This document shows positions 1 through 7,641 of a DNA stretch of 55,335 bases, piece after piece. Both the position numbers and the translations under genes were made by a program. The DNA comes from Fusicatenibacter sp. (GTDB lineage Bacteria; Bacillota; Clostridia; Lachnospirales; Lachnospiraceae), in contig JALEOU010000054.1 of NCBI GenBank assembly GCA_022766945.1, positions 1-55,335 on the forward strand. Reading direction: 5' to 3'. Positions within the stretch are counted from its first letter, which is position 1. Every line of letters starts with the position of its first letter. The notes beneath the pieces are model-generated. The model worked only from the letters and a program-made list of their open reading frames with translations. It made no database searches and was not told the DNA's origin.

Positions 1-184
1 CCTTGTCTTCTTCCGATGCTCTTTTATAGGAGGGAGTTTCCACAAACAAAGCTGTCAGCTCCCCGAAAAATACACTGGAAAGACTTGCTGCTGTCTGTAT
101 GATTCTGGCATTGGAAGGAGATGTGGACAAACATACCAGGATATGTTCTTTTTCCCTGAATTCACTTGATAATTGTTCCTGCAT
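1..184 (-). CDS. KdpD-like sensor histidine kinase, N-terminal 61 residues (cut by window edge)
   Basis: Only the first 61 codons are inside the window. They begin MQEQLSSEFREKEHILVCLS and continue with a Ser-Asn-Ala-Arg segment and ALFVETP, the layout of the universal-stress-protein-like domain that sits in the middle of KdpD. Here it starts at about residue 14, so the N-terminal KdpD domain of the E. coli protein is absent and this is a short KdpD variant. The ATG at 184 follows a GGGGGA Shine-Dalgarno. The reading frame stays open back to an ATG at 298, but that extension would encode the terminator and promoter sequence, so I reject it. The likely partner is the KdpE-type regulator at 2848-3552. 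Kinase domains are not visible, so the function is inferred from this domain and the context. Confidence 0.7.
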   Translation of the reverse strand, partial: MQEQLSSEFREKEHILVCLSTSPSNARIIQTAASLSSVFFGELTALFVETPSYKRASEEDK

Positions 185-223
185 TGGATCATTTCCCCCT
201 GCATATTCTTCTTTCTGAGGTCC

Positions 224-252
224 AGTATAACGCTCTCTTTCTTTTCTTACAA
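224..252 (-). promoter_or_regulatory. Sigma-A promoter of the KdpD-like gene
   Basis: On the minus strand TTGTAA (252-247), a 17-bp spacer and TATACT (229-224) lie about 40 nt before the ATG at 184. The -35 box starts inside the T-run of the upstream terminator, so this gene is probably transcribed separately from the small ORF at 301-417. Confidence 0.6.
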
Positions 253-295
253 GAAAAAACACCGAATCACTTTTGATATCGAAAGCGATTCGGTG
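251..295 (-). terminator. Intrinsic terminator after the 38-residue ORF
   Basis: The arms CACCGAATC and GATTCGGTG extend through a G-U pair and CTTT/AAAG to a stem of about 14 bp (260-295). On the minus strand the stem is followed by TTTTTTCTT. Confidence 0.8.
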
Positions 296-300
296 CATTT

Positions 301-417
301 TTAGTCCCATAGCTGATGAAATTTGGCTTTTACGATCACATCGATCCCGCGATCCACAAAAACACCACAGATTCCAAATCCCAGCAATACCACTGCTACA
401 GTCATTATATCTCTCAT
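301..417 (-). CDS. 38-residue putative membrane peptide next to potassium-uptake genes
   Basis: A short ORF starts at an ATG (417) preceded by GGGGGAGCTGTT, a strong Shine-Dalgarno at good spacing, and ends directly before an intrinsic terminator. The product begins MRDIMTVAVVLLGFGICGVF, which forms one hydrophobic helix of about 18 residues, followed by a short basic and polar tail. Size, single helix and position beside KdpD/TrkH-type genes recall KdpF, the small stabilising peptide of the Kdp ATPase. No kdpABC genes lie in the window and I see no convincing sequence match to KdpF. The function is unknown; a small partner of the potassium transporter or of the sensor kinase is possible. It is convincing as a gene because it has a ribosome site, a membrane helix and a terminator in the right order. 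Confidence 0.6.
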   Translation of the reverse strand: MRDIMTVAVVLLGFGICGVFVDRGIDVIVKAKFHQLWD

Positions 418-527
418 AACAGCTCCCCCTTCCATCCGAAAAGACAGTTTCCCATCTTTTCGTTTCCGCTGTTTTTTTCAGAATAACATCGGAGCTGTTA
501 AGCAAGTATTATGACTTTTTCTGTCGC

Positions 528-547
528 ATTAAAGTTTTATAAAGATT
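528..547 (-). promoter_or_regulatory. OmpR/KdpE-type direct repeat facing the 38-residue ORF
   Basis: On the minus strand AATCTTTATA is followed after about 10 bp by CTTTAAT. It resembles the repeats at 584-614 but points the other way, as expected for control of the leftward unit. No clear -35/-10 pair is visible for that unit. Confidence 0.35.
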
Positions 548-583
548 TTCAGGCAGGAACTTTTCTTCTTTTTTTGCTTATGT

Positions 584-651
584 AATCTTTATACAATCTT
601 TATATTCTTTGTATGACCTTAATACCGTCTTTATTCTGACTTCTATATAAT
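584..651 (+). promoter_or_regulatory. trkH promoter with tandem OmpR-type repeats
   Basis: AATCTTTATA occurs at 584-593 and 595-604, an 11-bp period, and an imperfect third copy ATTCTTTGTA follows at 604-613. A consensus -10 TATAAT lies at 646-651 with no recognisable -35 box at the expected place. This is the arrangement of a promoter that depends on an OmpR/PhoB-family activator, and a KdpE-type regulator is encoded 2 kb downstream. That the regulator binds here is inference. Confidence 0.5.
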
Positions 652-721
652 GGTCTTGTCCAAAAGGAAAGGGCCGGAAGTAATCAAACGAACCATTTCG
701 GCCACAGAAAGGATTTCTTCT

Positions 722-2074
722 ATGTTTTCGCTAAAATATCGGGCACACCACATTTCACCTATGAAAATTATTTTTTTCGGATATCTTTTGATTATCTTTG
801 CAGGCACCTTACTGCTGTGTCTTCCCTGCGCCACAAAAGGAGACGGCGGAACCTCTCTTTCGGATGCTCTTTTCACTGCCACATCGGCCACCTGTGTTAC
901 CGGCCTGATTCGTTTTGACACTTATACGCACTGGACTTTATTCGGACAACTGGTCATTCTGGTCCTGATCCAGGTTGGGGGACTTGGGTTTATGACTTTT
1001 GCGATCTCTCTGATTTCCCTAACAAACCGAAAAATCGGACTGAATTCACGCTATATCATGCAGAGCTCTATTTCAGCTCCCCAGATGGGTGGCATTGTGC
1101 GCATGACGAAATTCATTGTATTTGGGTCTCTTCTTTTTGAAGGCCTTGGTACACTGCTCCTTAGCTTTGCTTTCTGTCCGCAGTACAATTTAGGCAAAGG
1201 CCTTTATTTCGCATTATTCCATGCAGTTTCCGCCTTCTGCAATGCCGGTTTTGATCTTATGGGGGCGCAAAGTGAGTTTTCCTCTCTGACCGGTTATGTC
1301 GGAAATTGGTATGTAAATCTGATTATTATGATCTTAATTGTAGTCGGTGGTCTTGGCTTCTTTGTCTGGCAGGATCTGGTGCAGCATAAGTTCCATTTCA
1401 GGAAACTGCGTCTGCACAGCAAAATTGTTCTTTCCACCACGATAACTCTGATCCTGGCCGGTGCCGTTCTCTTCTATCTTCTGGAGCTTCCGGGAGACAG
1501 TCTTGATGGAATGACAGTGCATGAAAAAATTCTCGCAAGCCTTTTTCAGTCTGTCACGGCGCGTACTGCAGGATTTAATACGCTGGATCTTAGCGGCTGT
1601 ACGGAATCCACCCAGTTTCTGCTGATCATGCTGATGATGATCGGAGGCTCTACCGGTTCCACCGCAGGCGGAATAAAGACAACCACTTTCCTGGTCCTTC
1701 TTTTTTCGATTGCTTCAACATTCCGACAGAAAAAGTCCATCGAATTATTCGGCAGAAGACTGGAGGACGGTGCGATTCGTACGGCATGCTGTATCTTCAT
1801 GAGTTATCTGAGTGTGACGCTGGTTGTCACGCTGCTGATATCCAGTGTGGATCATCAGCCATTCCTTACCTCGTTATTCGAGACCGTATCCGCCGTGGGT
1901 ACCGTTGGACTTTCCCTTGGAATTACACCCACCTTATGTACATTGTCCAAACTGCTGCTGGCAGCACTGATGTTTTTCGGAAGAGTGGGATCTCTGACGA
2001 TTCTGCTGGCATTTACCTCAGATCGTCGGAAGCAAAGTTCGATGCTGCCTGTGGAAAAAATACAGCTTGGTTAG
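722..2074 (+). CDS. trkH: TrkH/KtrB-family potassium uptake subunit
   Basis: Membrane pore subunit of a Trk/Ktr potassium transporter, 450 residues. The four pore-loop motifs are visible in order: a TSATCVTG loop, an NAGFD loop (SAFCNAGFDL), an RTAGF loop (VTARTAGFNT) and a GTVGLS loop (SAVGTVGLSL), separated by hydrophobic helices. I place the start at the ATG at 722, preceded by AAAGGA. An upstream in-frame ATG at 650 overlaps the TATAAT box and would add 24 mostly polar residues, so it is probably not used. The next gene encodes the cytoplasmic gating subunit and starts 35 nt after the stop. Family membership is clear; the choice between the names TrkH and KtrB is not. Confidence 0.9.
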   Translation: MFSLKYRAHHISPMKIIFFGYLLIIFAGTLLLCLPCATKGDGGTSLSDALFTATSATCVTGLIRFDTYTHWTLFGQLVILVLIQVGGLGFMTFAISLISLTNRKIGLNSRYIMQSSISAPQMGGIVRMTKFIVFGSLLFEGLGTLLLSFAFCPQYNLGKGLYFALFHAVSAFCNAGFDLMGAQSEFSSLTGYVGNWYVNLIIMILIVVGGLGFFVWQDLVQHKFHFRKLRLHSKIVLSTTITLILAGAVLFYLLELPGDSLDGMTVHEKILASLFQSVTARTAGFNTLDLSGCTESTQFLLIMLMMIGGSTGSTAGGIKTTTFLVLLFSIASTFRQKKSIELFGRRLEDGAIRTACCIFMSYLSVTLVVTLLISSVDHQPFLTSLFETVSAVGTVGLSLGITPTLCTLSKLLLAALMFFGRVGSLTILLAFTSDRRKQSSMLPVEKIQLG

Positions 2075-2098
2075 AAAGGAGTGGGGGATTATTTCCCC
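2075..2098 (+). promoter_or_regulatory. Ribosome site and small hairpin before trkA
   Basis: AAAGGAG (2075-2081) is the only good Shine-Dalgarno but lies about 28 nt before the ATG. Between them GGGGA (2084-2088) can pair with TCCCC (2094-2098), which would shorten the effective distance. Confidence 0.35.
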
Positions 2099-2109
2099 GA
2101 TATATACAT

Positions 2110-2760
2110 ATGAAATCAGTATTAATGATAGGAATCGGAAGTTTTGGTTATGTAATGACAGAAAAGCTGCTGGAAGAGGGTAACGACGTGCTTGTCGTAG
2201 AAAAAAATGAAGCACGTGCTGACGCCGCTGTCAGTCTGGTTCAGAATATTCAGATCGGAGATGCATCCAGTGAACGTTTCCTGCAGACTTTGGGTGTCCG
2301 GAATTTTGATATGTGCGTCATCGCAATCGGAGATGATTTTGCCACTGTTCTTGAGATCACCGTTCTCCTGAAAGATCTGGGAGCGAAATTTATTCTGGCA
2401 CGCGCAAGCACAGATGTACACAAAAAGCTTCTTCTCCGCAACGGCGCTGACCGTGTGGTATTCGCGGAACGGGAACTGGCAGAACGTCTGGCCGTAAAAT
2501 ACGGCTCCAGAAACATTTTTGATTATATTGAGCTGACGCCTGAGGTTTCCATCTATGAAATTGCAGTGCCTCCTTCCTGGTACGGGAAAAGCATTCTGCA
2601 GAAATCAGTGCGAACGGCATATCATATCTGTATTCTGGCCACCAAGCAGGGAGATGAAATTTTCCCTCTGCCGCATCCTGATCACGTCTTTTCCGCAAAG
2701 GAGACTATCATGGTTATGGGATCCCAGGAAGATGTCAAAGCGCTCACAAAACTTCGATAG
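2110..2760 (+). CDS. trkA: TrkA/KtrA-family potassium transporter gating subunit
   Basis: Peripheral cytoplasmic subunit of 216 residues that binds nucleotide and gates the TrkH/KtrB pore. The N-terminus shows a Rossmann signature, GIGSFG, followed by an acidic residue at the end of strand 2 (VVEKNEAR). The C-terminal third fits a TrkA-C domain (VPPSWYGKSI). One RCK unit plus one TrkA-C is the KtrA layout rather than the duplicated E. coli TrkA. The ATG at 2110 is the only ATG that begins at the Rossmann fold; the frame is open further upstream inside trkH but has no start codon between the trkH stop and 2110. It is co-transcribed with trkH. Confidence 0.88.
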   Translation: MKSVLMIGIGSFGYVMTEKLLEEGNDVLVVEKNEARADAAVSLVQNIQIGDASSERFLQTLGVRNFDMCVIAIGDDFATVLEITVLLKDLGAKFILARASTDVHKKLLLRNGADRVVFAERELAERLAVKYGSRNIFDYIELTPEVSIYEIAVPPSWYGKSILQKSVRTAYHICILATKQGDEIFPLPHPDHVFSAKETIMVMGSQEDVKALTKLR

Positions 2761-2769
2761 ACAATGGCT

Positions 2770-2798
2770 TTGACTTTTTTTCTCTTAAAGCATATAAT
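2770..2798 (+). promoter_or_regulatory. Sigma-A promoter of the KdpE-type regulator
   Basis: TTGACT (2770-2775), a 17-bp spacer and TATAAT (2793-2798) end 49 bp before the regulator start. The regulator therefore has its own constitutive-looking promoter besides read-through from trkHA. Confidence 0.75.
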
Positions 2799-2847
2799 CA
2801 GAAAGATGTAAAATAGCAGAGATTTTACCACTAAGGAGGTTTCCCTC

Positions 2848-3552
2848 ATGACAAACAACAAACCGCTGATACTAATCGTAGAGGATGATTCTGCAATCCG
2901 GAACCTGATTGCCACGACTCTGGAAACTCAGAATTATAAATATCATCTGGCCAGAAACGGCTCCCAGGCAATCAATGAAGCGGTTACCAGTTGTCCCGAC
3001 ATTATTCTGCTGGATCTTGGCCTTCCGGATATGGACGGCATGGACGTAATACGCAAAATACGATCCTGGTCCAATGTTCCGATCATTGTCATCAGCGCGA
3101 GAACAGAAGAAAAAGATAAAATCGATGCTCTTGATACCGGTGCAGATGATTATCTGACCAAACCGTTTTCTGTGGAAGAATTACTGGCAAGGCTTCGGGT
3201 AACACTCCGTCGCTTAAGTTACGCCCAGTCAGAATCAGAGAACAACAATTCTGTTTATAAAAATGGAGGTTTAATCATCGATTACGCCGCAGGATGTGCC
3301 TCCCTGGACGGTGCAGAACTCCATCTCACTCCAATTGAATATAAACTGCTGTGTCTCCTTGCAAAGAACACTGGAAAAGTACTGACTCATACATACATAA
3401 CCCAGAAAATCTGGGGAAGCTCCTGGGATAATGACGTGGCTTCCCTTCGGGTATTTATGGCCTCCCTGCGAAAAAAACTGGAGACAGATACCGCACATCC
3501 GCGTTATATTCAGACGCATGTCGGAATTGGATATCGGATGCTGCGCATCTGA
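2848..3552 (+). CDS. kdpE: KdpE-type OmpR-family response regulator
   Basis: Two-domain regulator of 234 residues. The receiver domain has the acidic pair VEDD near residue 12, the phosphoacceptor Asp56 in LLDLGLPD and the conserved Lys in YLTKPF. The C-terminal part is a winged helix of the OmpR/PhoB type (LTPIEYKLLCLLAKN, then SLRVFMASLRKKLE and a GIGYRM end). The start has the strong site AAGGAGG. The KdpD-like kinase fragment at the left edge is the obvious partner, and the tandem repeats before trkH are the obvious target; the pair would then control Trk/Ktr uptake rather than a Kdp ATPase. OmpR-family identity is certain; the KdpE assignment rests on sequence flavour and context. Confidence 0.85.
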   Translation: MTNNKPLILIVEDDSAIRNLIATTLETQNYKYHLARNGSQAINEAVTSCPDIILLDLGLPDMDGMDVIRKIRSWSNVPIIVISARTEEKDKIDALDTGADDYLTKPFSVEELLARLRVTLRRLSYAQSESENNNSVYKNGGLIIDYAAGCASLDGAELHLTPIEYKLLCLLAKNTGKVLTHTYITQKIWGSSWDNDVASLRVFMASLRKKLETDTAHPRYIQTHVGIGYRMLRI

Positions 3553-3564
3553 AATTTCTTATAT

Positions 3565-3610
3565 AAAAAGGATATCGGCTGACCCTGTATGGTTCCGATA
3601 TCCTTTTTTA
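3565..3610. terminator. Bidirectional intrinsic terminator
   Basis: AAAAAGGATATCGG pairs with CCGATATCCTTTTTT around a 16-nt loop. Runs of A and T on both sides let it end the kdpE transcript and, from the other side, the polyamine operon. Confidence 0.85.
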
Positions 3611-3612
3611 TA

Positions 3613-4140
3613 TCATTTCCGGCTGGAATCACTGCAGTAATACATCATTTTATGCCATTTTGCTCCTCCATGGGTGGAATCTGACACCCCGATATACTGA
3701 TATCCCAGTTTTCCATAGAACGGAATCATATGGTCTTTGCAAGTCAGGACCACAGCCGTCTTCCGGCGCTCGCAGGCACTCTGTATCATATACCGCATCA
3801 GGGCCGCACCCATACCTGTTTTCTGATAATCAGGATCCACATCCAATCCAAAAATCATCTGATAGGGACCCTCCGGATTATGCAGTTCTGTATCATGATA
3901 CATCTCATCCACCAGATCATCTGTATCTGCACAGCAGCCATTGCAGAATCCTGCAATTCTTCCATCCTCGGTCTCCGCTACAAAAAAGCTCCCGCTGCAG
4001 CTCTCATACCGCTCAACAAAATCCTCATATCCTGCCGCTTCCGCTGCCGGAAAACAGCGTGCTTCCACTTTGGCAACATTCTTCAGATCTTTTTCCTGTA
4101 CCGGACGAATCTGGTAAATAACCCTGTTCAGTTCCCTCAT
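3613..4140 (-). CDS. GNAT acetyltransferase, arylalkylamine-acetyltransferase-like
   Basis: GNAT-fold acetyl-CoA-dependent N-acetyltransferase of 175 residues. The acetyl-CoA motif A is read as VDPDYQKTGMGAALMRYM, and the C-terminal part LTCKDHMIPFYGKLGY followed by SDSTHGGAKW is typical of bacterial AANAT-like proteins, which acetylate primary amines. The start overlaps the stop of the M3 peptidase (ATGA), so the two are translationally coupled. It is the last gene of the polyamine operon, ending at the shared terminator. Acetylation of a polyamine or another amine is a reasonable inference from the context, but the substrate cannot be read from the sequence. Confidence 0.8.
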   Translation of the reverse strand: MRELNRVIYQIRPVQEKDLKNVAKVEARCFPAAEAAGYEDFVERYESCSGSFFVAETEDGRIAGFCNGCCADTDDLVDEMYHDTELHNPEGPYQMIFGLDVDPDYQKTGMGAALMRYMIQSACERRKTAVVLTCKDHMIPFYGKLGYQYIGVSDSTHGGAKWHKMMYYCSDSSRK

Positions 4141-5816
4141 CGAAGATCCTCCATCAATCCATCAATCACAGCCTTTATCGTCCCCTCGTGGAACGGATTA
4201 TCAAGTCCAGCTGTTTCCAGTAATTCAAAATATCCCCTGCTTCCGCCAGCCTGACACAGTCGATAATAGTCCTTCCATGCTTTGGCAAAGTCCTCCTTTG
4301 CTCTTCCATAAAACTGAAACGCACAAATCTGTGCCAGGGCATAATCAATGTAATAAAACGGAAAGAGGAAGATATGCTGTTTTTGCATCCAGAATCCACC
4401 TTCTTCCAGAAACGGATGACCATCGTAATTTCTCCATGGCATATAATTCACTTCCAGCTCATGCCATACCTGCCGCCGTTCTTTTGCTGTCATCTCCGGA
4501 TTTTCGAATACCCGGTGCTGGAACTCATCCACACATACCATGTACGGAATCACTTCCAGCCCGTTCATGAGATGAGCATACCGGTAGTCATCCGCCTTTT
4601 CTCCAAAGAACCATTCCATCCATGGGTACGCAAAATGTTCCATACTCATGGAATGAATCTCCGCAACCTCACTGGTAGGGAAAATCATCTCCATCAGAGG
4701 AACCTTTTTTGCTGCCGTATATGCCTCAAAGGCATGGCCTGCCTCATGGGTCAGAACGTCCACATCTGCACTTGTGCCGTTAAAATTTGAAAAAATAAAC
4801 GGCGCCTTGTGCAGAGGAAGGAAGGTACAGTAGCCTCCGGGCCGTTTTCCTGGTCTGGTCTCCAGATCAAACAATTCGTGTTCTGCCATGAAATCAAAGA
4901 ACTCTCCCGTCTCCGGTGAAATTTCATGATACATTTTCTGTGCAAGAGCCACCAGTGTCTCCTTGTCACCATTCGGAACTGCGTTGCCGTCAGGGAAAAT
5001 CAATTCCTCGTCATAATAATGCAGCTGGTCCACACCCAGGCGTTTTTCCTGTTCTTTTCGAAGCTTTTCGCATACCGGAACAATCACTTCTTTGACTTTG
5101 GAACGGAACTTTGCCACATCTGCCGCATTGTAGTCATATCTTCCGTAGCTCAGATAAATAAAATCAATATAGGACTCAAATCCAAGCTTCTTTGCCATTT
5201 CCACACGCAGTGCGACCAGTTTATCGTAGAGCTCATCCAGCTCACCGGAGATTTTCTCGTACAGATCCCCCCAGGCCATCATAGCTTCCTTTCGCTCCCT
5301 GCGGTCAGTGCTTTGCATATGCTTCAGAAGACCGTAAAAATTGCATTCTTCTCCCCGAAACATGGTGGAGGCTGTCGCGGATACTTTGGAATACTGCTGC
5401 GTCAGATCCGCTTCTCTTACCATATCTTCCACAATACATTCATCTGCAAGCTTCTGGCGCATTTCCATATTTCTGATAAAAAAAGACCCAAATTCCTCCT
5501 CGAAATCAATTCGGTAAGGGGAATTAAGAATCACTTTCTCCGCCTGCTGGTCCAGAATTGTAATTTGGGGTATTTCCTGGTTCAGATACTGAATCTCCTG
5601 CTCATAAAACGGATCTCTGGTATCCGCTGTATACCGGATATTCGCAATCTCCGCCATAGTGTACCAGTCTTCCTCTTTCTTTTTCTGGTCCAGAAAGAGT
5701 TCCCGCATCCTCTGGTAGCTGGATGCTTTTTTCAGTTCCTCAATATACTCTTTTTTCCCGCTCTGAACTGCTTCCATGTCTGGCCGCAGATATTGCATTT
5801 TTGAAAACTTTTCCAT
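4137..5816 (-). CDS. pepF: M3-family oligoendopeptidase (PepF-like)
   Basis: Cytoplasmic zinc metallopeptidase of 559 residues that cuts short peptides. The HExxH motif is HEAGH at residues 357-361, with the conserved downstream segment EVAEIHSMSMEH supplying the third zinc ligand. There is no signal peptide and the length fits the M3 family. The gene starts 23 nt downstream of maf and overlaps the GNAT start by 4 nt, so it sits inside the operon although it has no obvious link to polyamines. Confidence 0.9.
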   Translation of the reverse strand: MEKFSKMQYLRPDMEAVQSGKKEYIEELKKASSYQRMRELFLDQKKKEEDWYTMAEIANIRYTADTRDPFYEQEIQYLNQEIPQITILDQQAEKVILNSPYRIDFEEEFGSFFIRNMEMRQKLADECIVEDMVREADLTQQYSKVSATASTMFRGEECNFYGLLKHMQSTDRRERKEAMMAWGDLYEKISGELDELYDKLVALRVEMAKKLGFESYIDFIYLSYGRYDYNAADVAKFRSKVKEVIVPVCEKLRKEQEKRLGVDQLHYYDEELIFPDGNAVPNGDKETLVALAQKMYHEISPETGEFFDFMAEHELFDLETRPGKRPGGYCTFLPLHKAPFIFSNFNGTSADVDVLTHEAGHAFEAYTAAKKVPLMEMIFPTSEVAEIHSMSMEHFAYPWMEWFFGEKADDYRYAHLMNGLEVIPYMVCVDEFQHRVFENPEMTAKERRQVWHELEVNYMPWRNYDGHPFLEEGGFWMQKQHIFLFPFYYIDYALAQICAFQFYGRAKEDFAKAWKDYYRLCQAGGSRGYFELLETAGLDNPFHEGTIKAVIDGLMEDLR

Positions 5817-5839
5817 AAAACTGCATGTTTCCCTTCTGT

Positions 5840-6448
5840 TTATTTTTCATTCGCATCAATTGCCTTTAATTCCTGATAGAGACGGCTTGCCGGAAGACCT
5901 ACCACATTATAATAATCTCCGCGAATTCCCCGGATATATTTTGTACCAAAGTCTGTCTGTATTCCATATCCTCCGGCCTTATCCGCCCATTCGGGAGTCT
6001 TTTGCTCCTTTCCTTTGGATGGATAAATGTATTCGAGAATCTCCTCTTCGGACATTGGAAAAAATTCCACATCGGTCTGTTCATGAAAGGTTTTGCTCTG
6101 CCATACACCCTGCTTTTTCCACATCAGTGTCACCCCGGTAAATACCTGATGAACTGCTCCGGAAAGCATTCGGATCATCTTTGCTGCCTCTTTGTCATCT
6201 GCTGGTTTTCCTAGAATTTTTCCAGCATATGCAACCACGGTGTCGGCTCCGACTACGATATCCACACCATCCGTTCTGGAAGCAACATCCTCACACTTCT
6301 GTCTGGAAAGCTCTTCTACCACAAGTGCCGGATCGGTATGTGTTACATGCTCTTTCACTTCGGACGGACACACCGTACAGTGAAGCCCCATCTGCCGCAT
6401 CAGCATAGCTCTTCTTGGGGATCCTGATGCCAGTATGATATTTCTCAT
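5840..6448 (-). CDS. maf: Maf-family nucleoside triphosphate pyrophosphatase
   Basis: Hydrolyses non-canonical or modified nucleoside triphosphates to monophosphates; cytoplasmic housekeeping enzyme of 202 residues. The family signature SGSPRR is at residues 8-13, followed by VVGADTVV and the GKPADDKEAAKMIRMLSG segment; a near-C-terminal GDYYNVVGLP completes the fold. AAGGAGAG precedes the ATG by 8 nt. It lies 62 nt after nspC without a visible terminator, so it is probably co-transcribed with the polyamine genes. Confidence 0.92.
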   Translation of the reverse strand: MRNIILASGSPRRAMLMRQMGLHCTVCPSEVKEHVTHTDPALVVEELSRQKCEDVASRTDGVDIVVGADTVVAYAGKILGKPADDKEAAKMIRMLSGAVHQVFTGVTLMWKKQGVWQSKTFHEQTDVEFFPMSEEEILEYIYPSKGKEQKTPEWADKAGGYGIQTDFGTKYIRGIRGDYYNVVGLPASRLYQELKAIDANEK

Positions 6449-6510
6449 CTTTTAGTCTCTCCTTTTCTTTGCCCTTCGCTTTCCGGATGTCTCTTAATAG
6501 ACTGACACCC

Positions 6511-7641
6511 TCATGACAGCCTCTCCTTAAAGTCTTCATAGGAGAATCGGCGAATGACCCGGCAGCAGCCGCTGCCATCCCGATATACAATGGAAGGCAG
6601 CGGCATTCCGTTGAACGTATTTGTTTTTACCATCGTGTACAGCGCCATATCCTCAAATACCAGATTACTGCCCTCCACAAGCGGTTCATCAAAGGAATAG
6701 TCGCCAATCACATCCCCTGCAAGACAGGTAGGACCGGCAAGCCGGTAAGTATACGCTTTCTCATTTGGTGCTCCGGAGTTTTTCAGCGGCGGACGATATG
6801 GCATTTCCAGCACATCCGGCATATGACAGGCAGCAGATGCATCCAGGATTGCAATCCGGATCTGGTTTTCCACCACATCCAGCACTCTGGTGACAAGCTC
6901 ACCTGCATTTAACACAACAGCCTCCCCGGGTTCCAGATATACCTGCACGCCGTACGTATCATGGAAATGACAGATCACGCGTACCAGTGTTTCGATATCA
7001 TAATCTTCCCTGGTAATATGATGCCCTCCTCCGAAATTTACCCATTTCATTCCAGAAAGATACTTCCCGAATTTTTCCTCAAATGCTCTGGCTGTCACTT
7101 CCAGCGCATCTGAATTTTGCTCACACAGTGTGTGAAAATGAAGGCCATCCAAAAGTGGAAGGTATCTCTCATCAAAATCATCCCGTTTTGTCCCCAGACG
7201 TGAGCCCGGAGCGCAGGGATCATAAATCGCATGTCCCTCCTGAGTGGAGCATTCCGGGTTCACCCGAAGCCCCACCGATTTTCCCGCAGCTTTTATCCGC
7301 ATCCCATATTTCTCCAGCTGTGAAAGGGAATTGAAAACGAAGTGATCTGCATATTGCAGCAACTCTTCCATTTCATCCTCCCGATAGGCCGGAGAAAACA
7401 CATGTGTCTCACCGCCAAATTCTTCGAAACCTAGTCTGGCCTCATAGATCCCGCTGGCCGTCGTACCTGCCAAATATCCTCGAAGCAGAGGATATACTGA
7501 AAACATAGAAAACGCTTTCTGTGCCAGCAGGATTTTACATCCGGTTCGCAAAGATACGGATTTTAAAATCTCAAGATTATGCCGCAGCCGGTTTTCATCC
7601 ACCAGAAAATACGGTGTGCGAATTTCCATTCCCCCACTCAT
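6511..7641 (-). CDS. nspC: Carboxynorspermidine/carboxyspermidine decarboxylase
   Basis: Fold-III PLP enzyme of 376 residues that decarboxylates carboxyspermidine or carboxynorspermidine to the triamine. The PLP lysine is K42 in LLAQKAFSMF. Other family marks are GLRVNPECS, LHFHTLCEQ, NFGGGHH, YLEPGEAVV and the C-terminal GPTCLAGDVIGDY. The start ATG at 7641 shares one base with the stop of the dehydrogenase upstream (TGATG), so the two steps of the pathway are translationally coupled. With SpeE also present, the operon carries two ways to make spermidine. Confidence 0.93.
   Translation of the reverse strand: MSGGMEIRTPYFLVDENRLRHNLEILKSVSLRTGCKILLAQKAFSMFSVYPLLRGYLAGTTASGIYEARLGFEEFGGETHVFSPAYREDEMEELLQYADHFVFNSLSQLEKYGMRIKAAGKSVGLRVNPECSTQEGHAIYDPCAPGSRLGTKRDDFDERYLPLLDGLHFHTLCEQNSDALEVTARAFEEKFGKYLSGMKWVNFGGGHHITREDYDIETLVRVICHFHDTYGVQVYLEPGEAVVLNAGELVTRVLDVVENQIRIAILDASAACHMPDVLEMPYRPPLKNSGAPNEKAYTYRLAGPTCLAGDVIGDYSFDEPLVEGSNLVFEDMALYTMVKTNTFNGMPLPSIVYRDGSGCCRVIRRFSYEDFKERLS

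Noticed and set aside
650-721. Upstream in-frame start for trkH
   Set aside because: The ATG at 650 overlaps the TATAAT box and has no ribosome site; the ATG at 722 has AAAGGA and begins just before the first helix.
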